Source: Deltaproteobacteria bacterium GWC2_55_46
GTDB taxonomy: Bacteria > Desulfobacterota > GWC2-55-46
DNA length: 64,000 nt
Assembly: GCA_001595385.3 (NCBI GenBank)
Contig: LVEI03000001.1
Span: 186,001-250,000 of the forward strand
Direction of reading: 5' to 3'
The notes beneath the pieces are model-generated. The model saw nothing but the letters and a program-made list of their open reading frames with translations, did not search any database and had not been told where the DNA came from. A program made the position numbers and the translations under genes. Below, one piece after another: positions 9,719 through 16,804 of this stretch; the stretch's first letter is position 1; each line of letters starts with the position of its first letter.

Positions 9719-10214
9719 CTTTCATGCTCCTCAGTATTTTTGCGGGGTTCCCGGCAACTATCGTGTCAGGCGGGACATCACGCGTTACAATGCTGCCGGC
9801 GCCCACTATGGCGTTCTCGCCGATAGTGACCTTGCTTAAGATGGTCGCTCCAGAACCGATAGACGCGCCTGTTTTTACGAGCGTAGTCTCGACCCGCCAG
9901 TCCGCTTCGTTCTGGAGCCTGCCGTCCGCGGCCGTCGCCCTCGGGTAGGCGTCGTTTATGAATGTCACGTTGTGTCCTATGAAGACGTTGTCCTCCAGTT
10001 TCACGCCCTCGCATATGAATGAATGGCTCGATATCTTGCAGTTTTTGCCTATGGTCGCGTTCTTCTGTATCTCTACGAACGCCCCGATCTTAGTGTTCTC
10101 GCCTATGGTGCAGCCGTAGAGATTTATAAATCCGCTTAGCTTGACTCCAGCTCCGAGCCGGACGTCATGGGCGATCCTGTTGAAGTCTGTCGATGTCTCG
10201 CTTTTTACCGTCAT
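9711..10214 (-). CDS. Left-handed beta-helix N-acetyltransferase (WbpD-like)
   Basis: About 167 residues of hexapeptide repeats, for example [18 protein letters not shown] and [16 protein letters not shown], with an Asn-Asp loop (FINDAYPRA) and the C-terminal cap [10 protein letters not shown]. This matches the UDP-2-acetamido-3-amino-glucuronate N-acetyltransferase group (WbpD/WlbB), which acetylates the amine added by the partner aminotransferase. I start it at the ATG at 10214, in an ATGA overlap with the oxidoreductase stop, rather than at 10256. It overlaps the aminotransferase start by 8 nt. Other nucleotide-amino-sugar acetyltransferases share the fold, so the exact substrate is inferred. 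Confidence 0.9.
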   Translation of the reverse strand: MTVKSETSTDFNRIAHDVRLGAGVKLSGFINLYGCTIGENTKIGAFVEIQKNATIGKNCKISSHSFICEGVKLEDNVFIGHNVTFINDAYPRATAADGRLQNEADWRVETTLVKTGASIGSGATILSKVTIGENAIVGAGSIVTRDVPPDTIVAGNPAKILRSMKDE

Positions 10215-11212
10215 AGCGCCACCATCCTCCCGTTGTTCCTGAGGGATTCGTCGCACGCCTCAAGCATCCGCACTACCCTGAGGCCTGCCAGGCCGTCGTT
10301 GAAGGGACGCTCGTTGTTCCTGACGCAGTCTATGAAGTAATCTGTCTCGAGTTTGAGCGCCTCGCTCTGGTCTACTTTCGGCGCCCACATGTCCCCTGAC
10401 CGGTAGCTGACGAGAAGATCGTATATGCCTTCCTTCGAGGTCACTTGCACCCCCCTGTCGTAGACCTTTATCTTCTCGTCGGCGTCCATGTCGTTCCAGA
10501 CGAGCATCTTCTTCTCTCCGCCGATGAGCGTCGTTCTGAGCTTTACCGGCGAGAGCCAGTTCACGTTGAAGTGCGCTATGACGTTGTTCGGGAAGTAGAC
10601 CATTATGTAGGCGATATCCTCTTTCGAGTTGATGTGGGCCTTGCCGCTCGCGCCAATGCCTATCGGCTTTTCTTTCACCAGGTAGTCCATTATCGACAGG
10701 TCGTGTGGCGCGAGGTCCCATATTACGTTTACGTCATGCTGAAAGAGGCCCAGGTTCACACGGGTCGAATCGTAGTAATAGAGCTCGCCAAGGACCCCGT
10801 CATCTATGATCTCCCGTATCTTCTTTACCGCGCTGGTGAAGAGGAAGGTGTGATCGACCATTATCTTGAGGTTCTTCTTCTCGGCTATCTCAATCAGTTC
10901 CTCCGCCTGCGCCGCCGTCGCGGTGAAGGGCTTCTCGACGAAGACGTGCTTGCCGTTCAGGAGCGCCTCCCTTGCAAGTTCATAGTGGGTGCTTACAGGC
11001 GTGATGACGGTCACTATATCTATCTCAGGGGAGGTTACGATCTCGCGGCTTTCAGAGGTCGTTTTTATATTCGGGCAGTTCCTTTTCGCGCGCTGCAGGG
11101 CGGCAGGGTTCTTGTCGCATATCGCCACAACTGCCGCTCCTTCAGCGGAATTAAAGTTCCTTACGATGTTCGGCCCCCAGTAGCCATAGCCGATAACGCC
11201 TATCCTGATCAT
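10211..11212 (-). CDS. Gfo/Idh/MocA-family oxidoreductase (WbpB-like)
   Basis: NAD(P)-dependent sugar oxidoreductase, 333 residues from the ATG at 11212. The N-terminus IRIGVIGYGYWGPNIVRNF contains the GxGxxG dinucleotide motif; HVFVEKPFTATAAQAEEL is the characteristic Glu-Lys-Pro segment. WbpB-like enzymes oxidise C3 of UDP-GlcNAcA before transamination. The frame extends to 11308, but this would run through the upstream sugar transferase; an AAAGGGGG lies about 10 nt before the chosen ATG. No WbpA-type UDP-GlcNAc 6-dehydrogenase is in the window. Confidence 0.92.
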   Translation of the reverse strand: MIRIGVIGYGYWGPNIVRNFNSAEGAAVVAICDKNPAALQRAKRNCPNIKTTSESREIVTSPEIDIVTVITPVSTHYELAREALLNGKHVFVEKPFTATAAQAEELIEIAEKKNLKIMVDHTFLFTSAVKKIREIIDDGVLGELYYYDSTRVNLGLFQHDVNVIWDLAPHDLSIMDYLVKEKPIGIGASGKAHINSKEDIAYIMVYFPNNVIAHFNVNWLSPVKLRTTLIGGEKKMLVWNDMDADEKIKVYDRGVQVTSKEGIYDLLVSYRSGDMWAPKVDQSEALKLETDYFIDCVRNNERPFNDGLAGLRVVRMLEACDESLRNNGRMVAL

Positions 11213-11232
11213 TATTGGTTGCCCCCTTTGAC

Positions 11233-12387
11233 TCAGTAGGCGCCCTTGCTCGATATCATCGAGAAAGGCGTGAGGAGGATTATCTTGAGATCCAGCCATA
11301 GAGACCATCGTTCGATGTACTTGAGGTCGAGCCTTACCATGTCGTTATACGTGGTCATGCTCCTTCCAGTAACCTGCCAGAGCCCCGTTATGCCCGGTTT
11401 CGCCTCGACGACCCTCCGCCAGTGCCACAGCCCGTAGTTTTCCAGCTCATATGGGATGGGTGGCCTTGGGCCGACAAGGGACATGTCGCCCTTCAGCACG
11501 TTAATGAACTGAGGTAGCTCGTCGAGGCTTGTCCTCCTCAGGAACCTGCCTATAGCCGTCACGCGGGGGTCGTCCTTTATCTTGTAGACCCTTGCCTGGC
11601 CGTTGCCGCCAGAGTAGGCACTGTCCTCTGTTATGAGCTTTTTGACGTATTCAGCGTGCATCTTGTCGTCAACGCCCTGGCGCATAGACCTGAACTTGAA
11701 AAAAGTGAAGAGTCTTCCGTACTCTCCGATCCTCTGCTGCTTATAAAAGACCGGCCCCCTCGATGTGAGCTTTATGAGCAGCGGCAACGCGATGAAAAAA
11801 GGCAGGAAAACCAGTATGCCGAAGATGCTGCCAATGATGTCCAGGGCCCGTTTCGCGATCAGCTTCTTTTTCTTCTCCGTGTCCCTGCGCGCAAGGTCGG
11901 GGTAGAGCTTGAAATCGACAGGTATGCCGCTTCCTGGACCTGTTCCCTCCGGGAAAATATGGAAAGAGAGCTTGAGTTCAGCTGCCACGTTCCCGAGAGC
12001 GTCTTCCGCGAGGAGGCACCGTGTTACCTTTTCCCTTAAGGGCTCTATGCCGGAGGCGCCGGTCTCGGAGAATATGACGCCTACCACATGGTTGTGCCTG
12101 TACCATCCCTTTATGTCTGTCTCCCGTGTTATATCGCTTACCTTGCGCGAGACGATGGCGACAGTCTGGGGCGAATCCGGTCTTCCAAGGATGTTTTCAA
12201 GGTCGACGAGCATCATGAGGAATGGTCTGCCGGAACGCTCTGCCCTCCTGCGCTCAAGGTAGACCATCTCGTTAAAGTAATCCTCTACGTACAGCCCGGA
12301 ATCCGGCTCCCTCAGAAAGTCCGAGCATTTGAAGTGGAAGATATTGCTTCTTATGTATCGTTCAGTACTCTTCAGGAGTTTTTTCAT
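11233..12387 (-). CDS. Priming sugar-1-phosphate transferase with degenerate GGDEF-like N-terminal domain
   Basis: 384 residues. The C-terminal half (about 180-384) is a bacterial sugar transferase of the PF02397 type: KRALDIIGSIFGIL, one membrane hairpin, TSRGPVFYKQQRIGEYG, TFFKFRSM, RRTSLDELPQFINVLKGDMS, LVGPRPP and KPGITGLWQVTGR. It would move a phosphosugar onto undecaprenyl phosphate and start repeat-unit synthesis. The N-terminal 150 residues look like a diguanylate-cyclase fold without the signature: YFNEMVYLERRRAERSGRPF, LMMLVDLENI, then VSDITRETDIKGWYRHNHVV where GGDEF would stand. The usual four-helix N-terminus of WbaP/WcaJ is absent. Its ATG lies 14 nt after an ops-like element and has no convincing Shine-Dalgarno sequence. 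Confidence 0.9.
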   Translation of the reverse strand: MKKLLKSTERYIRSNIFHFKCSDFLREPDSGLYVEDYFNEMVYLERRRAERSGRPFLMMLVDLENILGRPDSPQTVAIVSRKVSDITRETDIKGWYRHNHVVGVIFSETGASGIEPLREKVTRCLLAEDALGNVAAELKLSFHIFPEGTGPGSGIPVDFKLYPDLARRDTEKKKKLIAKRALDIIGSIFGILVFLPFFIALPLLIKLTSRGPVFYKQQRIGEYGRLFTFFKFRSMRQGVDDKMHAEYVKKLITEDSAYSGGNGQARVYKIKDDPRVTAIGRFLRRTSLDELPQFINVLKGDMSLVGPRPPIPYELENYGLWHWRRVVEAKPGITGLWQVTGRSMTTYNDMVRLDLKYIERWSLWLDLKIILLTPFSMISSKGAY

Positions 12388-12401
12388 TTTGGGTACCCGG
12401 G

Positions 12402-12413
12402 CAGGCTACCGCC
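12402..12413 (-). promoter_or_regulatory. ops-like element (RfaH recruitment site)
   Basis: The minus strand reads GGCGGTAGCCTG, which matches the enterobacterial ops element GGCGGTAGCGTG at 11 of 12 positions. It sits in the 95-nt gap between the NusG/RfaH-like gene and the priming sugar transferase, 14 nt before the ATG. In E. coli, RfaH binds this sequence in the non-template strand of paused RNA polymerase, suppresses termination and recruits ribosomes to messages lacking a Shine-Dalgarno site. Position, neighbour and missing ribosome site all fit. That this bacterium uses it in the same way is inference. Confidence 0.65.
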
Positions 12414-12482
12414 GTTGAGGCGCCGGTTGCCCCCCCTTTTAAATTTTTCATCTCGGTTAAAGGTTGATACGTATGACTACTC

Positions 12483-12968
12483 TCAGCAGGCTGTTATCAT
12501 GCACCTGTCGATCACGACCCTGACATTTATCGATTTCAGCAGAATGCTTACACGTTCCATGCCTGTCATCTCGCGTTCGAATATCGCTGGAAGTCCCTCG
12601 AAGGGGCCCCCATTGACCACTAGCTCCTGGCCGGGGGAAAAAACCTTTCTGATCGTAATAACGCCGTCCTCTATCCTGCCTCTTATCGATTTGACTACGT
12701 CATCGTTTATCTCTGCCGGGCCGTTCTCGTTCCTCAAGACCCATTTGACGCCCCTTGTGTATTTAACAAGGTGGTACTCGCGCATCTTGTCGAACCTGGC
12801 GAATATATAGCAGGGGAACAGTGGCGAGATGACCTCCGCGGCCTTGTTCCTTTGATATCTGCGCTCCACTATCTTGGGGTTAAGCACCTCGAACCCTGCA
12901 TTCGTAAGCAGTGTATCGACGTTGTCCTCGTATTTCGGTTTAGTATAGACCAGATACCAGCTCAGCAT
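12483..12968 (-). CDS. NusG-like transcription antiterminator, RfaH/UpxY/LoaP type
   Basis: 161 residues, the size of RfaH. The NGN domain begins SWYLVYTKPKYEDNV and includes PLFPCYIFARFD and YTRGVKWVLR; the C-terminal KOW stretch is FSPGQELVVNGGPFEGLPAI. Specialised NusG paralogues ride RNA polymerase through long polysaccharide operons and prevent termination. It is placed between the secretion/regulation half and the biosynthesis half of the locus, directly before an ops-like site. The start has a strong GGAGG 6 nt upstream. I do not call it housekeeping NusG because the ribosomal and RNA-polymerase neighbours expected of nusG are absent and the locus is a polysaccharide operon. Confidence 0.88.
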   Translation of the reverse strand: MLSWYLVYTKPKYEDNVDTLLTNAGFEVLNPKIVERRYQRNKAAEVISPLFPCYIFARFDKMREYHLVKYTRGVKWVLRNENGPAEINDDVVKSIRGRIEDGVITIRKVFSPGQELVVNGGPFEGLPAIFEREMTGMERVSILLKSINVRVVIDRCMITAC

Positions 12969-13219
12969 TGTTTTCCTCCGTTCATCGGAAAAACACTACC
13001 CCTGTCCATTCCGTAAACGCGGAACGGCCTTTGTCCGGCCTGTTTGAGGCCTTTATGTCGCGGGATGGCATGGAGGATAATGTTTCCACGGGTTCCACGC
13101 CTGATTGATCAGCTTGAGCGAGCTCTTATGAAGATGGTATTCGCTCCTTCCGGCGAACAGCCGGTCTTTGATGAAGTTCCCAGGTCCCCGTAAACGGCTT
13201 GCAGACAGGCTTGGGAAGG
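12969..13219 (-). other. 251-nt leader region with hairpins before the antiterminator gene
   Basis: No credible gene. Read on the minus strand it holds three short stem-loops: CCGGC-TGTTC-GCCGG, GGCCT-CAAAC-AGGCC, and CCGTTCCG-CGTTTA-CGGAATGG (one G-T pair). It then has AGGGGTAGTGTT at 13003-12992, an 8-of-12 match to ops, and finally the GGAGG before the antiterminator ATG. No run of T follows any of the hairpins, so they are not classic terminators. The region may be an operon-polarity control point; this is inference. Confidence 0.45.
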
Positions 13220-14221
13220 TCAGTAGTAGTATTTTTTCATGTGAACGTCATCCGCTCCGTTCAGCACCACTCCGACAAGGTTTTTAAGAGGCAAGGCGCC
13301 TACCGCTTTTTTTACGAGGTCTTTCGGTGTGCTGCCAGCCCTGACCACAAGCAGAAGCCCGTCTACCATGCGTGACAGGATGTTCATGTCAACGAGCGGG
13401 AGTATCGGCGGAGCGTCTATTATTATGTAGTCGAAGTGCGCCTTTACGTTGTCCAGCACGCTCCTCATGCTCTGGGAATCGAGCAGGACCGATGAGTTCT
13501 TCGCGCTTGCCCTCGCCGGCAGGAAATAGAGGTTCGTGTCGTCAAGCCTGTTAATGGCTGACCGTAGGTCCGCGTCCCCATTTATGACGTCTATGAGGCC
13601 GTTCAGCCGCCCCATGTTCAGGTAGCCCGACGATATGGCGGGGCACCTGAGGTCGTTCTCCATCAGCAGGACCTTCTTCCCGAATTCCGTCGCCATCAGG
13701 TACGCGAGGTTGATGGCCGTTGTCGTCTTTCCCTCTCCCTTGATGGCGCTGGTTATGGCTATCGTCTTATATGAATTCTTGAGGCTCAGCTGTTCAAGCC
13801 TCGTGTACAGTATCCTGTACCTCTCGGCGACCATCGGTTCCTTGCTTTCTACCACGGCAAGCGGCTGCTTAAGGCTTAGCTTGTCGCTGAACGCGCCTGC
13901 CTCGTTGTATTCGTCGTAGATGTCTTTCGATGAGGCCATCTCAACGCTCCATTCAGCTGACGGGGGAGGGGAGGTGACCATGCCGCCGATGAACTCGTCA
14001 TAGGCCTTCCTTTTGACGGGGTCCATGAGGGTCTCATATATGTCATCAAGCTGCCGGAGCTTCTCCTCGCGCTCCTCCTGCGAGTAGAGCGAGTAAAGTG
14101 CCATCGAGTCGCCACTGTAAAGGCCCTTGGCCTTCCTGTAAGCCTCCTCGATCAGCTCTCCAGAGGCAGTAGCCGGTATTTCCAGTAGCTCGTAATGTGT
14201 CTTCTCTTCCTTATGCCTCAT
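13220..14221 (-). CDS. BY-type tyrosine autokinase (CpsD/Wzc-C-like) with J-domain-like N-terminus
   Basis: 333 residues. Residues 1-75 resemble a DnaJ J-domain (HYELLEIPATASGELIEEAY ... DDIYETLMDPVKRKAYDE) but the HPD tripeptide is missing. Residues 125-333 form a bacterial tyrosine kinase: Walker A SAIKGEGKTTTAINLA, Walker A' VLLMENDLRCP, Walker B YIIIDAPP, and a C-terminal Tyr cluster KKYYY for autophosphorylation. Such kinases work with a Wzz/GumC-type membrane activator to control chain length and export; the candidate activator is encoded two genes upstream. It is 9 nt downstream of the MinD-like gene. Kinase assignment is firm; the J-like function is unknown. Confidence 0.9.
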   Translation of the reverse strand: MRHKEEKTHYELLEIPATASGELIEEAYRKAKGLYSGDSMALYSLYSQEEREEKLRQLDDIYETLMDPVKRKAYDEFIGGMVTSPPPSAEWSVEMASSKDIYDEYNEAGAFSDKLSLKQPLAVVESKEPMVAERYRILYTRLEQLSLKNSYKTIAITSAIKGEGKTTTAINLAYLMATEFGKKVLLMENDLRCPAISSGYLNMGRLNGLIDVINGDADLRSAINRLDDTNLYFLPARASAKNSSVLLDSQSMRSVLDNVKAHFDYIIIDAPPILPLVDMNILSRMVDGLLLVVRAGSTPKDLVKKAVGALPLKNLVGVVLNGADDVHMKKYYY

Positions 14222-14230
14222 GGAGCACCC

Positions 14231-15274
14231 TTAGATTTGGAAGGTTATCTGCTGTGATACCCTGCTCTTATCCAGAAGCCGCGCGAGGCAGGCTTCCAAC
14301 GACCTGGCGGCGGCTGAGTTATGGAAGTGCACCATGAGCGGGCGTCTGCTCCTGACCGACTCTCCAACGCATTCTTCGTAGCCGAGTGCGCCAATGTAAT
14401 CGATGCGGACGCCGAAATAATCCGAGCAGGCCTTTTCTATCGAGGCGCCGATCTCGCTGTCGCCTCCGTTCTTGGCCTGGTTCATTATCATGGATATGCT
14501 TGTGTTCCTGAGGTCCTCCCTGAGCATCCTGCCCTGGTTGAAGTCGGCCATTATCAGCTGCTCTGTTATGTCTGATACCGTCTTCACGCGCTGCGACCAC
14601 TTGTCGCTGAAGATCTTCTGAAGCAGCCCCTTCAAGACCTCGTCAGGCTGTGAATCGGCTATCGTCTTTATCTTCCGGAGGAAGAGGCACTTCAGGAACC
14701 TGTAGTTGTTCTCTATGGTCGTCGGCTCCGGTGTGGCTATTATTATCCCCTGGTTTGACATCAGGAACATGTCGAGGATGTTCGCGGAGGTCCCCGGTCC
14801 GATATCAAGGATGGCGAAATCGTATTCCACCTTCTTGAGAGCCTGCCTGAGCCTCGCGACCTGGGTCGATTTGACATCAGCCACGTCGAGAGAGTCCTTC
14901 GCGCCGCTTATGAGGTCCAGGTTGGGGAAAGGCGTCCTGGATACGAGAGATCCGAGGTCGGATATCTCGTTTTTGAGGAAGCTGGAAAGAGATCCCTTGC
15001 CCCCTTCGACACCTAAAAATGTGTGAAGGTTGGCGGCGCCCAGGTCCGCGTCCAGAAGCAGTACCTTTTTGCCCTGCTTCGACAGGGCGATCGCCATATT
15101 GGAAGCGAAAAGGCTCTTGCCCACGCCGCCCTTGCCGCCGCCCACAGCCCATACCTGCGTGCCGAAAAGCGATGTGACGGCTACCGGCCGCGGCCTTGCC
15201 TCAGGCGCTTGTTCATTGCTCTGGGGCATTTTTTCGCCGTTGATCATCTTTTTGAACCAGTCGAAGTTAAGCAC
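14231..15274 (-). CDS. MinD/FlhG-family P-loop ATPase in polysaccharide locus
   Basis: 347 residues. After a short N-terminal tail of about 40 residues comes WAVGGGKGGVGKSLFASNMA, the deviant Walker A (KGGVGKS), then VLLLDADLGAANLHTFLG (A') and YDFAILDIGPGTSANILD (Walker B). The C-terminal ACLARLLDK helix resembles FlhG-like proteins. Members position membrane machines in an ATP-dependent way; here it overlaps the chain-length gene by 8 nt and precedes the kinase, so a role in locating or gating the export complex is plausible. It is not a BY-kinase: it lacks a terminal Tyr cluster. Confidence 0.87.
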   Translation of the reverse strand: MLNFDWFKKMINGEKMPQSNEQAPEARPRPVAVTSLFGTQVWAVGGGKGGVGKSLFASNMAIALSKQGKKVLLLDADLGAANLHTFLGVEGGKGSLSSFLKNEISDLGSLVSRTPFPNLDLISGAKDSLDVADVKSTQVARLRQALKKVEYDFAILDIGPGTSANILDMFLMSNQGIIIATPEPTTIENNYRFLKCLFLRKIKTIADSQPDEVLKGLLQKIFSDKWSQRVKTVSDITEQLIMADFNQGRMLREDLRNTSISMIMNQAKNGGDSEIGASIEKACSDYFGVRIDYIGALGYEECVGESVRSRRPLMVHFHNSAAARSLEACLARLLDKSRVSQQITFQI

Positions 15275-16799
15275 TTGCGGTCCTTCCTTTTACGACCTTG
15301 AGCTCAGGCTTTGTCTTGCCAGCGTCCGGCAGGAAAAGAGGGATGCTGGAAAGCACCGGTATATCGATGGTCCCTTCGAAGTCTTCAGGCTTCCTGAACG
15401 CCGGGTTTAGGAACTCGAAGAGAAATACGAGGCCTGTGCCGAAGGCTCCGCCGCCAAGCAGTCCTAACGCGCTCACGAGCGGCTTGTTCGGATAATCCGG
15501 GCTGTCCGGCAGGTTCGCCGGGTCAACGACCCTGAACCTCGCGCCCTTCTGCCTCTTCTCAAGGTTCTCGGCGAGCCTTGCGTTCATCTTTTTGCCCAGC
15601 AGCCCCTGGTAGTTATCAAGCGATATCTGGTAGTCTCTCATAAGGTCGGACTGCTGCTGCTCTACATTGGGAGTAAGTTCAACTTTCCTCTGGTAGTCGG
15701 CCATATTACGCAGTATCTCGTTGTCACGCTGCCTGAGCGTCGATATCTGGGACTTTACCGACATGAGCTCGGCGTAGGCCGGGTTCATCACGTCCAGAGA
15801 GTTTTTCCTGCGTTCTTTATCCGAGCCGCCAGCATTTTCATCGAGCCGCGCCTCAAGGTCTTTTATCCTCTTCTTAAGGATTATGACGTCAGGATACGTC
15901 TCCTTGAACATGGAAAGGAGCATTGCGAGCTCCCCCTTCGCGCTCTCCAGCTCGGTTGCAAGTCCGCCTCTCATCGATGAGGAAGAGGCTGGGATGGGGC
16001 CATAGCTTAGCTGCTCTTCAAGGACGTTTCTCCTGTCCTCGTTAAGTTTCAGGTTCGTCGTCACGTTCTGAAGCTCAAGCTGCAGCCTGTCGAGCGTGCG
16101 CAGGTTCGCCTCAAGCTGCTCCGGGAGCGCGCCCATATGCGCCTGCTTGAACTCCTTTATGCTCTGCTCCTGCTTTTCGAGCGCCTCTTGAGCGCTGTCA
16201 AGCTCGCTCGTGATGAACTCCGACGTGCCTTCGGCGTACTGCTCCCTTACCCTCAGGTTCTCCTCTATGAAAAGAGAGGCGAGCGTGTTCGTGACCTCCA
16301 TGGTCGTCTGCGGGTCGCTCCCCAGGTACGTTATGCTGAAGGCGTTGCCGCCTGAGCCCTGCCCCTTCTTGCCGCCGGCCTCGCCTATTACCGTGAACTG
16401 GATGTCTTGGCGCATCTGCTCTATCGTGTCTTCCGGGGTGCTGTAGTCGATATCGTTCCCGGTGATGTAGGCCAGCGCCCTGTCAAGCCTGCTCGGCCCC
16501 TGGTCTTCGTAGAGCTTGTATTCCTTTATTATCTGGTCGAGCTTCGTCCTGCTGAGTATCTGCTGGCTTATGACGTTAAGGCGCTGGCTGAATGGCGTCC
16601 TGTCCGTTGGCGTGACGTATTCCTCCGGGATCTGCTGCTCCTCGACGACTATCAGGGTGCTCGAGCTGTACTTCTCAGGTATCTCGAAGCTGAGCATCAA
16701 CCCCACGACGGTCCCGGCCGCGAGCGGTGCCAGGAAAAGCCACTTTCTGTAGATGAATACCGACAGCTGGTCAAATATGGTTTTTTTGGGCTCTTCCAT
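15267..16799 (-). CDS. Chain-length determinant / GumC-like Wzz protein, XrtA type
   Basis: 510 residues from the ATG at 16799 (MEEPKKTIFDQL). One transmembrane helix near residues 25-45 (WLFLAPLAAGTVVGLMLSF), a long periplasmic coiled-coil region (about 170-400, LETELESAKGEL-like heptads), and a second helix near 440-460 (LVSALGLLGGGAFGTGLVFL). The proline-rich border PANLPDSPDYPNKPLVSALG before the second helix is the family signature. It sets polymer length and links the inner membrane to the Wza-type exporter. The kinase domain is encoded separately downstream. An upstream start at 16817 would overlap the barrel gene. Confidence 0.9.
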   Translation of the reverse strand: MEEPKKTIFDQLSVFIYRKWLFLAPLAAGTVVGLMLSFEIPEKYSSSTLIVVEEQQIPEEYVTPTDRTPFSQRLNVISQQILSRTKLDQIIKEYKLYEDQGPSRLDRALAYITGNDIDYSTPEDTIEQMRQDIQFTVIGEAGGKKGQGSGGNAFSITYLGSDPQTTMEVTNTLASLFIEENLRVREQYAEGTSEFITSELDSAQEALEKQEQSIKEFKQAHMGALPEQLEANLRTLDRLQLELQNVTTNLKLNEDRRNVLEEQLSYGPIPASSSSMRGGLATELESAKGELAMLLSMFKETYPDVIILKKRIKDLEARLDENAGGSDKERRKNSLDVMNPAYAELMSVKSQISTLRQRDNEILRNMADYQRKVELTPNVEQQQSDLMRDYQISLDNYQGLLGKKMNARLAENLEKRQKGARFRVVDPANLPDSPDYPNKPLVSALGLLGGGAFGTGLVFLFEFLNPAFRKPEDFEGTIDIPVLSSIPLFLPDAGKTKPELKVVKGRTASA

Positions 16800-16804
16800 G
16801 TCGT

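Noticed and set aside
10445-11239. 264-residue plus-strand open frame
   Set aside because: Antisense to the WbpB-like oxidoreductase, which has clear motifs; the plus-strand translation is low-complexity (many Tyr, Val, Arg).
12483-12968. Housekeeping nusG
   Set aside because: No secE, rplK or rplA neighbours; it lies inside a polysaccharide operon and has RfaH-like length and placement.
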